Shown in pieces: positions 51,695 to 60,435 of a DNA stretch of 64,000 nt. The stretch comes from Pseudomonas nitroreducens. GTDB lineage: Bacteria; Pseudomonadota; Gammaproteobacteria; Pseudomonadales; Pseudomonadaceae. A program made the translations under genes and the position numbers. Location: contig NZ_JACHLI010000026.1 in NCBI RefSeq assembly GCF_014204515.1, forward strand, positions 1 to 64,000. The letters are read 5' to 3'. The notes under the pieces were generated by a model, which ran no database searches, was not told the DNA's origin, and worked only from the letters and a program-made list of their open reading frames with translations. Positions within the stretch are counted from its first letter, which is position 1; each line of letters begins with the position of its first letter.

Positions 51695-51893
51695 GGTGGG
51701 GGTCCATGGGGTTGTTGTTTGACGCTACTGTGGCCGGGAATGGAGTCCATCCCTATCGTGCATTCCTAAGGATTACGCTGGGGTTGTTCATACAAACATA
51801 CGAATGCTCCGGGTGGTCTTGCACGGCGCGCATTGCTTCCGTCAGCATGCCGGCTGCCCACCTTCCGCTTCGTTTCCAGCCAAGAGCCCTGCC

Positions 51894-52781
51894 ATGCGCC
51901 GCCTGCCTTCGCTCACCGCCCTGCGCACCTTCGAATCCGCCGCGCGGCACGCGCATTTCGGCCGCGCTGCCGCTGAGCTGTGCGTCACCGACAGCGCGGT
52001 GAGCCACCAGATTCGCCAGTTGGAGGAACAACTGGGGGCGACATTGTTCGAGCGCCGGGGCCGCCAGGTGCAGCCGACCGCCCAGGCGCGGCGTCTGCTG
52101 CGCAGCTTGCAGCAGGCCTTCGAGCTGATCGGCAGCGCCTGCGACGAGCTGCGCGATCCGGGGTCCCAGGCGCAGCTGCACATCGCGGTGACCGTGGAGC
52201 TGGCGCAGAAGTGGTTGGTGGGGCGGCTGGCAGATTTCGCCGAACGCTACCCGGAGATCGTCCTGCACCTGCACGAGCAGCCGCTGGAGGCGCCGGGGCC
52301 GGCCGCCGAGATGGACCTGGCGATCACCTACGGCACCGGCCCGGCCGACGCCAGCACCTACTTCGTGCGGCCGCTGCCGACCCTGCAGTTCTTCCCGGTG
52401 TGCAGCCCCGGCCTGTTCAACCAGTCGCCGCTCAAGCACCCGCGCGACCTGGCCCGTCACTGCCTGCTGCACGATGATCAGGACGGCAAGTCCTGGACCG
52501 CCTGGCTGACCACCCACGCCAGCGACATCCGCCCCAGCCGCCACGTCTACCTCGGCCACGCCGGGCTGACCATGGAAGCGGCGGTGCGCGGCCAGGGCGT
52601 GGCCATCGGCGACAACCTCACCAGCGCCGAGGACCTGGCCAGCGGCCGCCTGGTGCGCCCGTTCGCTGCGCAGATCACCTCTCTGGGGCAGTACGCGCTG
52701 GTCTGCGAACGCCTGCGCCTGGACAAGCCGGCGGTGGCGCAGTTCATCGAGTGGGTAACGGATCAGCTCAACGACCTGTAA
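51894..52781 (+). CDS. LysR-family regulator (GcvA-like)
   Basis: A 295-residue regulator from ATG 51894. The helix-turn-helix is PSLTALRTFESAARHAHFGR and DSAVSHQIRQLEEQLG, and the effector domain contains HIAVTVELAQKWLVGRLADF. The N-terminal pattern is that of GcvA-type activators. It diverges from the FAD oxidoreductase/cupin operon (199 bases between starts), which is probably its target. Confidence 0.9.
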   Translation: MRRLPSLTALRTFESAARHAHFGRAAAELCVTDSAVSHQIRQLEEQLGATLFERRGRQVQPTAQARRLLRSLQQAFELIGSACDELRDPGSQAQLHIAVTVELAQKWLVGRLADFAERYPEIVLHLHEQPLEAPGPAAEMDLAITYGTGPADASTYFVRPLPTLQFFPVCSPGLFNQSPLKHPRDLARHCLLHDDQDGKSWTAWLTTHASDIRPSRHVYLGHAGLTMEAAVRGQGVAIGDNLTSAEDLASGRLVRPFAAQITSLGQYALVCERLRLDKPAVAQFIEWVTDQLNDL

Positions 52782-52799
52782 GTCGGGTGAAGCGGCTTT

Positions 52800-52880
52800 T
52801 GTAGGAGCGAGCTTGCTCGCGAACCGGCTTGATGCAGGAGTCGCCGGAAGGATCTGTTCGCGAGCAAGCTCGCTCCTACA
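52800..52880. repeat. REP-like palindromic pair (GAGCGAGCTTGCTCGC type)
   Basis: TGTAGGAGCGAGCTTGCTCG and its inverted copy GCGAGCAAGCTCGCTCC flank about 35 bases. With the next element it fills the 52782-53157 gap, in which no gene was found. Confidence 0.85.
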
Positions 52881-52937
52881 GGTGAACGTCGGGCACATCC
52901 AGGTGTGGAATGTGGCGGCGGCGAGGTTGGCGATCCT

Positions 52938-53011
52938 TGCGTAGGAGCGGACTCTGTCCGCGATGCTCTCCGGCGTGAAGCGTGGCCGATCGCGGACGGA
53001 GTCCGCTCCTA
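52938..53011. repeat. REP-like palindromic pair (GGAGCGGACTC type)
   Basis: Same element as at 20385, 27650 and 27840, with the centre TCCGGCGTGAAGCG. Confidence 0.85.
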
Positions 53012-53157
53012 CGTTGCATGGAATCTCATTGATCGGGGGTTGATCGATGAATCCTATTCAGCTATTCCGCGAAATTCATCAGTGGTTTCCTCCGCTGTGG
53101 GGCGGCAACCTTGCGCTCATTCCCGCCTGAATACGCCCTGAATACGGAGAGCCACCG

Positions 53158-54273
53158 ATGTCCCGCACCCACTCGACTATGCCCAAGGCCGATGGCTTCC
53201 GCCTGCCCGGCGAATTCGAACCCAAGGCCCGCTGCTGGCTGGGCTGGCCCGAGCGCAGCGATGTCTGGCGCAACGGTGGCAAGCCGGCGCAGAAGGTCTG
53301 GGTCGAGGTGGTCAGCGCCATTGCCAGCAGCGAACCGGTGACCGTCTGCGCCTCCGCCGCGCAATACGCCAACGCCCGGCGCATGCTTCCCGACAACGTG
53401 CGCGTGGTGGAGATGACCTGCAACGACACCTGGTTCCGCGACAGCGGGCCAGCCTTCCTGGTCAACGACGAGAGCGGCGAGATGCGTGGCGTGGACTTCC
53501 AGTTCAACGCCTATGGCGGCCTCGACGGCGGCCTGTACTACCCCTGGGACAAGGACGACCAGATCGCGCAGAAGATTCTGGAGATCGAGGGCTTCGACCG
53601 CTACCGCGCGTCCATCATTGCCGAGATGGGCAGCATCCGCAGCGACGGCCAGGGCACCCTGCTGACCACCGAGCAGTGCCTGCTCAATCGCAACCGCAAT
53701 GCCCACCTGGGCAAGGAGGAAGTCACCCGCCGCCTGTGCGATTACCTGGGCGCCGAGCACGTGATCTGGCTGCCGCGCGGCTGCAAGTTCGACGAGACCG
53801 ACGGCCACGTCGACGACCTGGCCTGCTTCGTCCGCCCCGGCGTGGTGGTGATGCAGTGGACCGATGATCGCAACGACCCGCAGTGGGAAATCTACCAGGA
53901 GGCCTACGACGTCCTGCGCAACGCCCGCGATGCCCGTGGCAATGCGCTGCAGGTGCACAAGCTGCCGCAGCCGCTGGTGCTCGAATGGAGCGCCGCCGAA
54001 GCCGAAGGGCTGGACCAGGTGGACGGCAGTTTCGACCGCCAGGAAGGCACGAAAATCTGCGCGTCCTACATCAATTTCTATACCGGCAACTCGGCCATCG
54101 TCATGCCGTTCTTCGACGATCCCAACGACCGCATCGCCCAGGGCGTGCTGGCCGAACTGTTCCCGGACAAGCGGGTGATCGGCATCGACAACTCGCGGGA
54201 AATCCTCCTCGGTGGCGGCAACATCGGCTGCATCACCATGCCGCAATACGCTGCGCCCTCGCGCGCTCGCTGA
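53158..54273 (+). CDS. aguA: Agmatine deiminase homologue
   Basis: A 371-residue enzyme of the agmatine/peptidylarginine deiminase family, starting after ACGGAGAG. The catalytic residues line up: Asp95 in WFRDSGP, His217 and Asp219 in DGHVDD, and Cys358 near the end. True AguA enzymes hydrolyse agmatine to N-carbamoylputrescine. Two family motifs differ from AguA as I remember it: NIHCITQQ reads NIGCITMP, and IHVDGEGT reads IRSDGQGT. The partner gene aguB is absent. The protein may act on agmatine or another guanidino compound. It is flanked by two LysR genes; the one 75 bases downstream faces the same way. Confidence 0.8.
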   Translation: MSRTHSTMPKADGFRLPGEFEPKARCWLGWPERSDVWRNGGKPAQKVWVEVVSAIASSEPVTVCASAAQYANARRMLPDNVRVVEMTCNDTWFRDSGPAFLVNDESGEMRGVDFQFNAYGGLDGGLYYPWDKDDQIAQKILEIEGFDRYRASIIAEMGSIRSDGQGTLLTTEQCLLNRNRNAHLGKEEVTRRLCDYLGAEHVIWLPRGCKFDETDGHVDDLACFVRPGVVVMQWTDDRNDPQWEIYQEAYDVLRNARDARGNALQVHKLPQPLVLEWSAAEAEGLDQVDGSFDRQEGTKICASYINFYTGNSAIVMPFFDDPNDRIAQGVLAELFPDKRVIGIDNSREILLGGGNIGCITMPQYAAPSRAR

Positions 54274-54347
54274 GCGGGCCCGCAGGCTTAGGCGCGGGGC
54301 CGCCGGTGCAGTAGACTGCCAGCCCCGCCCGGCGCCGGAAGCCCGTC

Positions 54348-55250
54348 ATGCTCAGGAATTTCACCGATCTGGATCTGCGCCTGCTGCGCATCTTCGCCTG
54401 CGTGGTGAAGTGCGGCGGCTTCACCGCGGCGCAGGCAGAGCTGAACATGAGCCAGTCGAACATCAGCATGCACATCGGCAGCCTGGAGAAGCGCCTGGGC
54501 TACCGGCTGTGCGAGCGCGGCAAGGGCGGCTTCCGCCTGACCGCCAAGGGCCAGCGCATCCTCGAAGCCTCCCAGGCGATGTTCGATGCCATCGGCCTGT
54601 TCCGCGACCAGGCCCAGGCGCTTTCCGGCAGGTTGGTGGGCGAGTTGTACCTGGGCCTCGCGGACAACGTCACGACCCTGCCGCAGGCGCGCTTCGACGA
54701 GACCCTGGCGGCCTTCCACGGCCGCGAGCAGGACGTGCAGCTGAACCTCTACGTGAACTCGCCGACCGAGCTGGAACTGGCGGTGATCGATGGCCAGCTG
54801 GACCTGGCCATCTCCTACTTCAGCCGCACCCGGCCGACCCTGGAGTACCTGCCGCTGTACACCGAGGAGATCGGCGTGTTCTGCGGCGAGCGCCATCCGC
54901 TGTTCAGCGCGCGCAAGCCGACGCTCAAGCAGATCGCCGAATACAACTGGGTGCGCCACGGATTCCTGCCGGCGGACCAGGAGCTGCCGTTCCGCCCCGA
55001 ACGCAGCAGCGCCACCGCGCATCACATGGAGGCGGTGGCGCATTCGGTACTGGCCGGCACGCACCTGGGCTACCTGCCGACCCACTACGCGAACATCTGG
55101 GTCGAGCGCGGGCGGATGAAGCCGCTGCTACCGCAGAAGCTCTGCTACGAGGTGACCCACAGCCTGATCACCTACGCCGGGCGGCCCCGCAGCGAGGCCG
55201 CCCGCGCCTTCATCGAAGACCTGCTGAGCGTGCACGGCCTGCACGGTTGA
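54348..55250 (+). CDS. LysR-family regulator
   Basis: A 300-residue regulator with the helix-turn-helix LDLRLLRIFACVVKCGGFTA and MSQSNISMHIGSLEKRLG, and an effector domain starting near GELYLGLADNV. It follows the agmatine deiminase gene by 75 bases, so they may be one transcript. It converges on the alcohol dehydrogenase gene with only 4 bases between the ends. Confidence 0.9.
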   Translation: MLRNFTDLDLRLLRIFACVVKCGGFTAAQAELNMSQSNISMHIGSLEKRLGYRLCERGKGGFRLTAKGQRILEASQAMFDAIGLFRDQAQALSGRLVGELYLGLADNVTTLPQARFDETLAAFHGREQDVQLNLYVNSPTELELAVIDGQLDLAISYFSRTRPTLEYLPLYTEEIGVFCGERHPLFSARKPTLKQIAEYNWVRHGFLPADQELPFRPERSSATAHHMEAVAHSVLAGTHLGYLPTHYANIWVERGRMKPLLPQKLCYEVTHSLITYAGRPRSEAARAFIEDLLSVHGLHG

Positions 55251-55254
55251 GTGC

Positions 55255-56436
55255 TCAGGCAAGGATGCCGTTGATGGCGTTGAGGTAGATGCGCGAGTAG
55301 TCCTCGGCCGCCAGCGGCAGGGCGTTGGTCTCGGAGGAGGAAATGTCCGCCACCGCCTGTTCGCCGACCCACTGCGCGTCCGTGCCGTCCAGGCCCAGTT
55401 CCTTGAGCGTGTGGGGAATGCCCACCGCGGCGCGCAGCTCCAGCACCCAGCCGAGCAGACCGTCGAAACTCGCTTCCGGCAGCTCCAGGTAACGCGCCAG
55501 ACGGGTGGCGTCGGCCTCGATGGCCGAGCGGTTGGCCACCAGCAGGTAGGGCAGCAGCACCGCGTTGAGCAGGCCGTGGTGCTTGTGGTGCTTGGCGCCC
55601 AGCGGGTGGGCGAGGGCGTGCACACCGCCCAGGCCTTTCTGGAAGGCCACCGCGGCGCTGGCCGAGGCAATCAGCATGCCTTCGCGGGCGGCGAGGTCGC
55701 TGCCGTTGTGCACCGCGCGCTGCAGGTGCTCCTTCACCAGGCGCACGCCTTCGATGGCGACGCCGGCCGACATGGGGTGGTAGAGCGGCGAGAACAGCGA
55801 TTCCAGGTGGTGGGTCAGGGCGTCCATGCCGGTGGCGGCGGTGAGGCCCTTGGGCAGGCCGACGGTCAGCGCCGGGTCGAGGATCACCGAACGGGCCAGC
55901 AGTTCGCGGTGGCCGACGACGATCTTGATGCCGCGCGCGGTATCGGTCAGCACCGCTTCGCGGCCCAGCTCGGAGCCGGTGCCGGCGGTGGTGGGAATGG
56001 CGATCAGCGGCGGCAGGTCGAGGGCCGGGTGATCGCCCAGGGTCGGGTAGCGCTCGATCAGCTGCGACCATTCGAAGTTTTGCAGGCCATCGGCGTCGCG
56101 GCTGAGCAGGGCGATACCCTTGGCCGCGTCCAGCGCACTGCCGCCGCCCAGGGCGATCAGCGAGTCGTGGCCGCCTTCGGCCAGGGCCTGGGCGCCGGTG
56201 GTGACTTCTTCCAGCGCGGGATTGCTGGAGAAACCGTGGAACAGCGCGTAGTCGATGCCGGCCGCTTCCAGGCGCTGGCGCACCTCGTGCAGCGGCGGCA
56301 GTTCGAGCATGCCGGGGTCGGTGACCAGCAGCGGCTTGCGCATGCCGGCCAGGCGGCAGCGCTCGGCCAGCTGGTCGAGGGCGCCGACGCCGCAGAGGAT
56401 TTCCGTGGGGTAGTTCCAGTAGTTCAGGGTGGACAT
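55255..56436 (-). CDS. Iron-containing alcohol dehydrogenase
   Basis: A 393-residue group III dehydrogenase. The NAD site is around IALGGGSALDAAKGIALL, and the metal-binding part contains GMDALTHHLESLF and GGVHALAHPLGAKHHKHHG. It interconverts an alcohol and its aldehyde. Placed downstream of an amino-acid permease gene in the same direction (105 bases apart), it may reduce an aldehyde made by amine oxidation. The exact substrate is not known. Confidence 0.92.
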   Translation of the reverse strand: MSTLNYWNYPTEILCGVGALDQLAERCRLAGMRKPLLVTDPGMLELPPLHEVRQRLEAAGIDYALFHGFSSNPALEEVTTGAQALAEGGHDSLIALGGGSALDAAKGIALLSRDADGLQNFEWSQLIERYPTLGDHPALDLPPLIAIPTTAGTGSELGREAVLTDTARGIKIVVGHRELLARSVILDPALTVGLPKGLTAATGMDALTHHLESLFSPLYHPMSAGVAIEGVRLVKEHLQRAVHNGSDLAAREGMLIASASAAVAFQKGLGGVHALAHPLGAKHHKHHGLLNAVLLPYLLVANRSAIEADATRLARYLELPEASFDGLLGWVLELRAAVGIPHTLKELGLDGTDAQWVGEQAVADISSSETNALPLAAEDYSRIYLNAINGILA

Positions 56437-56541
56437 GGGCAGCTCCGGATTTCAGGCATGACCTGCCCGTGCCGGCTATTCAGGAAGCCAGCGGCGGGAA
56501 GGCGGAAAAGGTGGGCGCCGGTCTGGACCGGCGCCGATGAT

Positions 56542-58035
56542 TCAGCCGACAGCGCGGCCGGCGAAGCTCAGGCTGGTGGCGATACGGCGGTGCGGCTTGG
56601 CGATGAACAGGTAGGCCAGGCCGAACAGGGCGAGCACGGAGAACACCACGATCACCGCCCACACCTGGAACCAGGGCGCGCCGGGCGGAGCGAGCATTTC
56701 CCGCGGCCAGGCCACGTTGATCGCCTCGAACACCAGCCAGACTACGGCGATGACGTTGACCAGCAGGCCCTTGCGGCCGAGCTTCAGCGCGCCCTTGTCC
56801 GGATCCCAGCGGCCGGTCAGGCGGGCATACAGCGCGCTGGCGGCAACGATCAGGAAGACGAAGAAGAAGCCGCCACTGCCGAAGGCGATCAGCGTGCCGA
56901 CCGCCGTGGCGTTCAGCCCCAGCGCCAGGCCCAGGCTGGCCAGCAGGGTGCTGCAGACCATCGCGGCCATCGGCACCTTGCGCTTGTCCACCCGGCGCAG
57001 CAGGGCGGAGCCGGGGAGGATGCGGTCGCGGGCCATGCCGAAGATGGCGCGGCCGATGTAGGTCTGCACCGAGACCACGCAGGCGACGAAGGCCACCAGC
57101 ACGATGGCCACGAACGGCCGCTCGGCCCAGGCGCCGAAGGCGTCCACCACCGCCGGGGTCACCGGGTCGATGATCTGCCCGCTGACCACGGCGGCCGGGT
57201 CCTTGTACGACAGGGTGACGGCGAAGGCGGTGAGCATCACCGTCAGCCCGACCACCAGCATCGAGCGCAGGATGGCGCGCGGCGTGGAGACGCGGGCGTC
57301 GGTGGTTTCCTCGGATATCTGCGAGCAGGCGTCGAAGCCGAGGAAGGCCCAGCCACCCACCGCCAGCGCGGTGAGGAAGCCGCTCCAGTAACTGCCGCCG
57401 GAGACTTCCAGGGCATTGAGGCTGCTGAACAGCATCTCGAAGGAGTGGTTGCGGAAGAACAGCAGCAACAGCACGCCGATGCCGATGGAGGCGATGGCCT
57501 CGGCGAAGATGCCGGCGTTGACGAAGTACTTCAGCGGGTTGATGCCCAGCAGGTTCACCCCCAGCCCCAGGGCCAGCAGCGCGGCGCCGCAGAGCACCTG
57601 GGCATTGGCCGATGGCGGCTCGCCGGTCACCAGCAGGCCGAGCCAGAAGCCGCCCAGGTAGGCGACGGTGGTCAGCGAGGCCAGGGCGGAGGCTAGGTAA
57701 AGGAAGCCGGTGAACCAGGCGGCGCGGTCACCGATCAGCCGGCGCACCCACTGGTAGCAGCCGCCGGCCAGGGGGAACTGCGAGGACAGCTCGGCATACA
57801 CCAGTGCCACGGTCAGTTGCAGCAGCAGGCACAGCGGCACGATCCACACCCAGGACGGCCCGACGCTCATGGCGCCCAGGGACATCACCGAGTAGATGCC
57901 GACCACCGGCGAGATGGTGGCGAAGCCGACGGAGAAGGACGACCACAGGTTCAGCCCGCGATCCAGTTCCTGGCGGTAGCCGTGGCTGGCGAGCAGGCTC
58001 TCGTCGCCTTGTGTGGTGCTCTGGAGGTCAGACAT
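56542..58035 (-). CDS. APC-family amino acid/amine permease
   Basis: Inner-membrane transporter of 497 residues with about twelve membrane segments. APC hallmarks are LWSSFSVGFATISPVVGIYS near the start and VALVYAELSSQFPLAGGCYQ, then GFDACSQISEETTDARVSTP. The sequence is closest to the GABA permease/choline-type APC group. It probably brings in an amino acid or polyamine-derived compound for the neighbouring enzymes and is likely co-transcribed with the alcohol dehydrogenase. Confidence 0.9.
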   Translation of the reverse strand: MSDLQSTTQGDESLLASHGYRQELDRGLNLWSSFSVGFATISPVVGIYSVMSLGAMSVGPSWVWIVPLCLLLQLTVALVYAELSSQFPLAGGCYQWVRRLIGDRAAWFTGFLYLASALASLTTVAYLGGFWLGLLVTGEPPSANAQVLCGAALLALGLGVNLLGINPLKYFVNAGIFAEAIASIGIGVLLLLFFRNHSFEMLFSSLNALEVSGGSYWSGFLTALAVGGWAFLGFDACSQISEETTDARVSTPRAILRSMLVVGLTVMLTAFAVTLSYKDPAAVVSGQIIDPVTPAVVDAFGAWAERPFVAIVLVAFVACVVSVQTYIGRAIFGMARDRILPGSALLRRVDKRKVPMAAMVCSTLLASLGLALGLNATAVGTLIAFGSGGFFFVFLIVAASALYARLTGRWDPDKGALKLGRKGLLVNVIAVVWLVFEAINVAWPREMLAPPGAPWFQVWAVIVVFSVLALFGLAYLFIAKPHRRIATSLSFAGRAVG

Positions 58036-58308
58036 GCCGGCCTCCGGTGTTCAGGGACAGGATACTTTGCGAACAGGGGAATACACGGCCAGGCATGACG
58101 GGGCGAAGGCGCATGGGAGATCCTCGGGGCAGTTGGAGTTGTTATCGAGAACCCGCGTCTCTTTAGGACGGCTGAGTAGCTGGCGCTGTCGGTGCAGCGC
58201 GGAGCCAGGGTAGGCCGCCGCCGCATCAGGGAAAATTCATAGTTGATTGGGCTGACATCAGTGCGGGCTGATGTTTGTGAGCGGATTGCCAGAGTACGGC
58301 GTCTTTTC

Positions 58309-58411
58309 GCAGGAGCGGATTCTATCCGCGATCCGGCCGGCAGATCGGTGTTCTGTCTCGACGCTTGTCCCGGCTGCGCCGGGATTTCGCGGAGGAACTC
58401 CGCTCCTACGG
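58309..58411. repeat. REP-like composite (GGAGCGGATTCTATCCGC type)
   Basis: Starts GCAGGAGCGGATTCTATCCG, has a centre CCGGCTGCGCCGGGATTTCG and ends GGAACTCCGCTCCTACG. A near copy lies at 58566. This and the next four elements fill most of the gene-free stretch 58036-58896. Confidence 0.8.
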
Positions 58412-58479
58412 GGCCGAGGGAGCCAATTGCGGGAGAGGCAAGGATACCGGTAGGGACCGGGAGCGGTATCCGACATCCC

Positions 58480-58513
58480 GGCGGATAACGCCCGAGGCGT
58501 TATGCGCCCTACG
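58480..58513. repeat. GGCGGATAAC/GTTATGCGCCCT half element
   Basis: Single copy of the element found in pairs at 60291 and 60436. Confidence 0.8.
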
Positions 58514-58565
58514 CTGCTGAGCCAGGGCCGGGGGAGAGGGCCGCCATTCGCGCAGGAGTTTCCCT

Positions 58566-58669
58566 GGTAGGAGCGGATTCCATCCGCGATCCGGCCGGCA
58601 GGCCGGTGTTCTGTGTCGACCACCGTCCCGGCTGCGCCGGGATTTCGCGGAGGAACTCCGCTTCTACGG
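58566..58669. repeat. REP-like composite (GGAGCGGATTCCATCCGC type)
   Basis: Near copy of the element at 58309, sharing its CCGGCTGCGCCGGGATTTCG centre. Confidence 0.8.
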
Positions 58670-58683
58670 GAGCAACAAGGAGC

Positions 58684-58717
58684 CGTAGGGCGAATAACCC
58701 CGGAGCGGGTTATCTGC
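58684..58717. repeat. GTAGGGCGAATAAC half element
   Basis: Inverted-orientation half of the GTAGGGCGAATAAC family, with GGGTTATCTGCCGG at its end. Confidence 0.7.
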
Positions 58718-58747
58718 CGGGTGCCAGCGCGGGCAGCGTGAGCTCTT

Positions 58748-58834
58748 CGTAGGAGCGAGCTTGCTCGCGAAGAGGGTGGGCGCACACAGGAAGAGGGAGA
58801 AGGATGCGGGTTCGCGAGCAAGCTCGCTGCTACG
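58748..58834. repeat. REP-like palindromic pair (GAGCGAGCTTGCTCGC type)
   Basis: Direct and inverted copies flank about 40 bases, as at 52800. It lies downstream of the small exported protein gene. Confidence 0.85.
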
Positions 58835-58896
58835 CCATTCGACGATGTTGCCAAGAGGAACCGGGAGCGGCGGCGCGCTCCCGGTGCGGAGCGCTA

Positions 58897-59112
58897 TCAG
58901 CAGTGCTTGTCCTGCTCGGCCTTCTTCTCGGCATCCGGCTGGGCGTTCTGCGCGGTCTGCTGCTCGGCGTCGGCCTTGTCGCGGGTGGCCTGCATGGCCT
59001 GATAGTTGGCCTGGGTCAGGCGGTTGGTCATCAGGGCGGATTCTTCGGCCATGGACGCCTGGCTGGCGAGCAGGGCGGCGAGGGTCAGGACACTGGCAGT
59101 GAGCAGTTTCAT
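58897..59112 (-). CDS. Small exported protein of unknown function
   Basis: A 71-residue protein from ATG 59112. It has a clear signal peptide (MKLLTASVLTLAALLASQAS, cleavage near SMAEES) and a short, hydrophilic, glutamine- and lysine-rich mature part (QANYQAMQATRDKADAEQQ, AEKKAEQDKHC) likely to be helical. A single Cys is the last residue. I do not recognise the family. No lipobox is present. It lies alone between the REP cluster and the mntP leader, transcribed away from mntP. Confidence 0.65.
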   Translation of the reverse strand: MKLLTASVLTLAALLASQASMAEESALMTNRLTQANYQAMQATRDKADAEQQTAQNAQPDAEKKAEQDKHC

Positions 59113-59469
59113 GAAGGAATTCTCAGGTAGTGGACTTCTGTTGGGGGATTGCTCGCGAGTGGCCACAGTCTACGGAGCCGCCCTGCGCGCGACCCATGAG
59201 GAAAACTGCTGGGATTGATCGAATCGCCATTCGCCCTGCGCAGCACCCCTTTCGCCAGTGACGCGTGGAAATCCGGCAAAGCCTTGCAGTCAGCGGCATA
59301 CAGATGAAATTGAAAGCGTGGGAGGCAATGCTGCTCTGAGCGAAAAACAACCGATCATGAAGGCTGGCTAATGAATCCATGCCGCTCGGCTAATGAGTAA
59401 CGGCAGGTTGCCAAGCGGCCGATTACCCGACCGGCGTGACGTTTTCTTCACGAACTCCTGTTAAGATCG

Positions 59470-59592
59470 CCGCCTCTTTGGGGAGTAGCCTGGCTTCACA
59501 CCTGCGTGAAGTCGCCCTGGTCAACATGATCGGCAACCTGCCGTGGCCAGTGCATCCAAGCGGATTGGCGAGACCAACGACATGACTGCGCT
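59470..59592 (+). ncRNA. yybP-ykoY manganese riboswitch
   Basis: The leader of mntP carries the conserved elements of this riboswitch: GGGGAGTAGCC (59480-59490), GTCAACAT (59520-59527) and GGCGAGACCAAC (59567-59578), with the intervening helices. The class binds manganese and turns on manganese exporters. From 59113 to its 5' end at about 59470 I saw no gene. Confidence 0.9.
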
Positions 59593-59594
59593 CA

Positions 59595-59635
59595 AGCCGG
59601 GCTCGCAGTGTCTTGTCGTTGTCTCGTGCCCGGCT
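59595..59635 (+). promoter_or_regulatory. Expression hairpin next to the mntP ribosome site
   Basis: AGCCGGGC (59595-59602) pairs with GCCCGGCT (59628-59635), and the ribosome site GGAG (59636-59639) starts at the very next base. It is placed to control ribosome access according to the state of the manganese riboswitch just upstream. Confidence 0.55.
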
Positions 59636-59645
59636 GGAGTTGTAC

Positions 59646-60215
59646 GTGAATCCCATCTCGCTGATCTTCCTGGCCTTCGCCATGTCCACCGACGCCTTCG
59701 CCGCCGCTATCGGCAAGGGCTCCAGCCTGCACAAGCCGCGCCTTTCCGAAGCCCTGCGCACGGGCCTGATCTTCGGTGTGATCGAAGCCATCACCCCGCT
59801 GATCGGCTGGTTCATCGGCCAGGCTGCCAGCAGCTACGTCGTCGAGTGGGATCACTGGATCGCCTTCGGCCTGCTGCTCGTGCTCGGCCTGCACATGATC
59901 TGGAACGGCGTGCGCCACGATGACGAGGCCGAGGAAGAGAAGCCCTCGCAGCATTCCTTCTGGGTGCTCGCGGTGACCGCCGTGGCCACCAGCATCGACG
60001 CCCTGGCGGTCGGTGTGGGCCTGGCCTTCGTCGACGTGAACATCTGGGTTGCCGCAGCCGCCATTGGCCTCGCCACCATGACCATGGTGACCATCGGCAC
60101 CATGCTCGGCCGTGTGCTCGGCGCGGTAGTCGGCAAGCGCGCCGAGATCATCGGCGGCATCGTGCTGATGCTGGTGGGCGCCACCATCCTCTACGAACAC
60201 CTGTCGGCGGTCTGA
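59646..60215 (+). CDS. mntP: Manganese exporter MntP
   Basis: A 189-residue inner-membrane exporter with six membrane segments that pumps out excess manganese. It starts at GTG 59646, seven bases after GGAG, which gives the expected N-terminus NPISLIFLAFAMSTDAFAAA; the length matches E. coli MntP (188). The second internal repeat carries the matching motif AVTAVATSIDALAVGVGLAF, and both repeats have the conserved Asp. It is controlled by the riboswitch directly upstream and followed by a strong terminator. Confidence 0.96.
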   Translation: MNPISLIFLAFAMSTDAFAAAIGKGSSLHKPRLSEALRTGLIFGVIEAITPLIGWFIGQAASSYVVEWDHWIAFGLLLVLGLHMIWNGVRHDDEAEEEKPSQHSFWVLAVTAVATSIDALAVGVGLAFVDVNIWVAAAAIGLATMTMVTIGTMLGRVLGAVVGKRAEIIGGIVLMLVGATILYEHLSAV

Positions 60216-60230
60216 GTCGACGCCACGAAT

Positions 60231-60261
60231 GAAAAAGGGCCGCATCGCGCGGCCCTTTTTC
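60231..60261 (+). terminator. Rho-independent terminator of mntP
   Basis: GAAAAAGGGCCGC (60231-60243) pairs perfectly with GCGGCCCTTTTTC (60249-60261). A degenerate copy of this hairpin appears at about 60383-60406 as part of a tandem duplication. Confidence 0.92.
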
Positions 60262-60290
60262 ATGGCAGTGAATCCTCAGGCTCCCTCGAA

Positions 60291-60367
60291 CGTAGGGCGA
60301 GTAACGCGCAGCGTTATCCGCCACCGGGCTTGATGGCGGATAACCCGTTCCGGGTTATTCGCCCTAC
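60291..60367. repeat. Paired GTAGGGCG...CGCCCTAC element, first copy of a tandem duplication
   Basis: GTAGGGCGAGTAACGCGCAG and its inverted partner CGGGTTATTCGCCCTAC flank ATCCGCCACCGGGCTTGATG. The element and the terminator part before it recur 145 bases downstream. Confidence 0.85.
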
Positions 60368-60435
60368 ATTCCGAATAAATAGGGCCGCAATGCGCGGCCT
60401 TTTTTCATGGCAGTGAGTCTTCAGGAGCCTTCAAG

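Noticed and set aside
55411..57696. A 761-codon plus-strand frame opposite the alcohol dehydrogenase and permease genes
   Set aside because: Antisense shadow; no domain and histidine/glutamine-rich composition.
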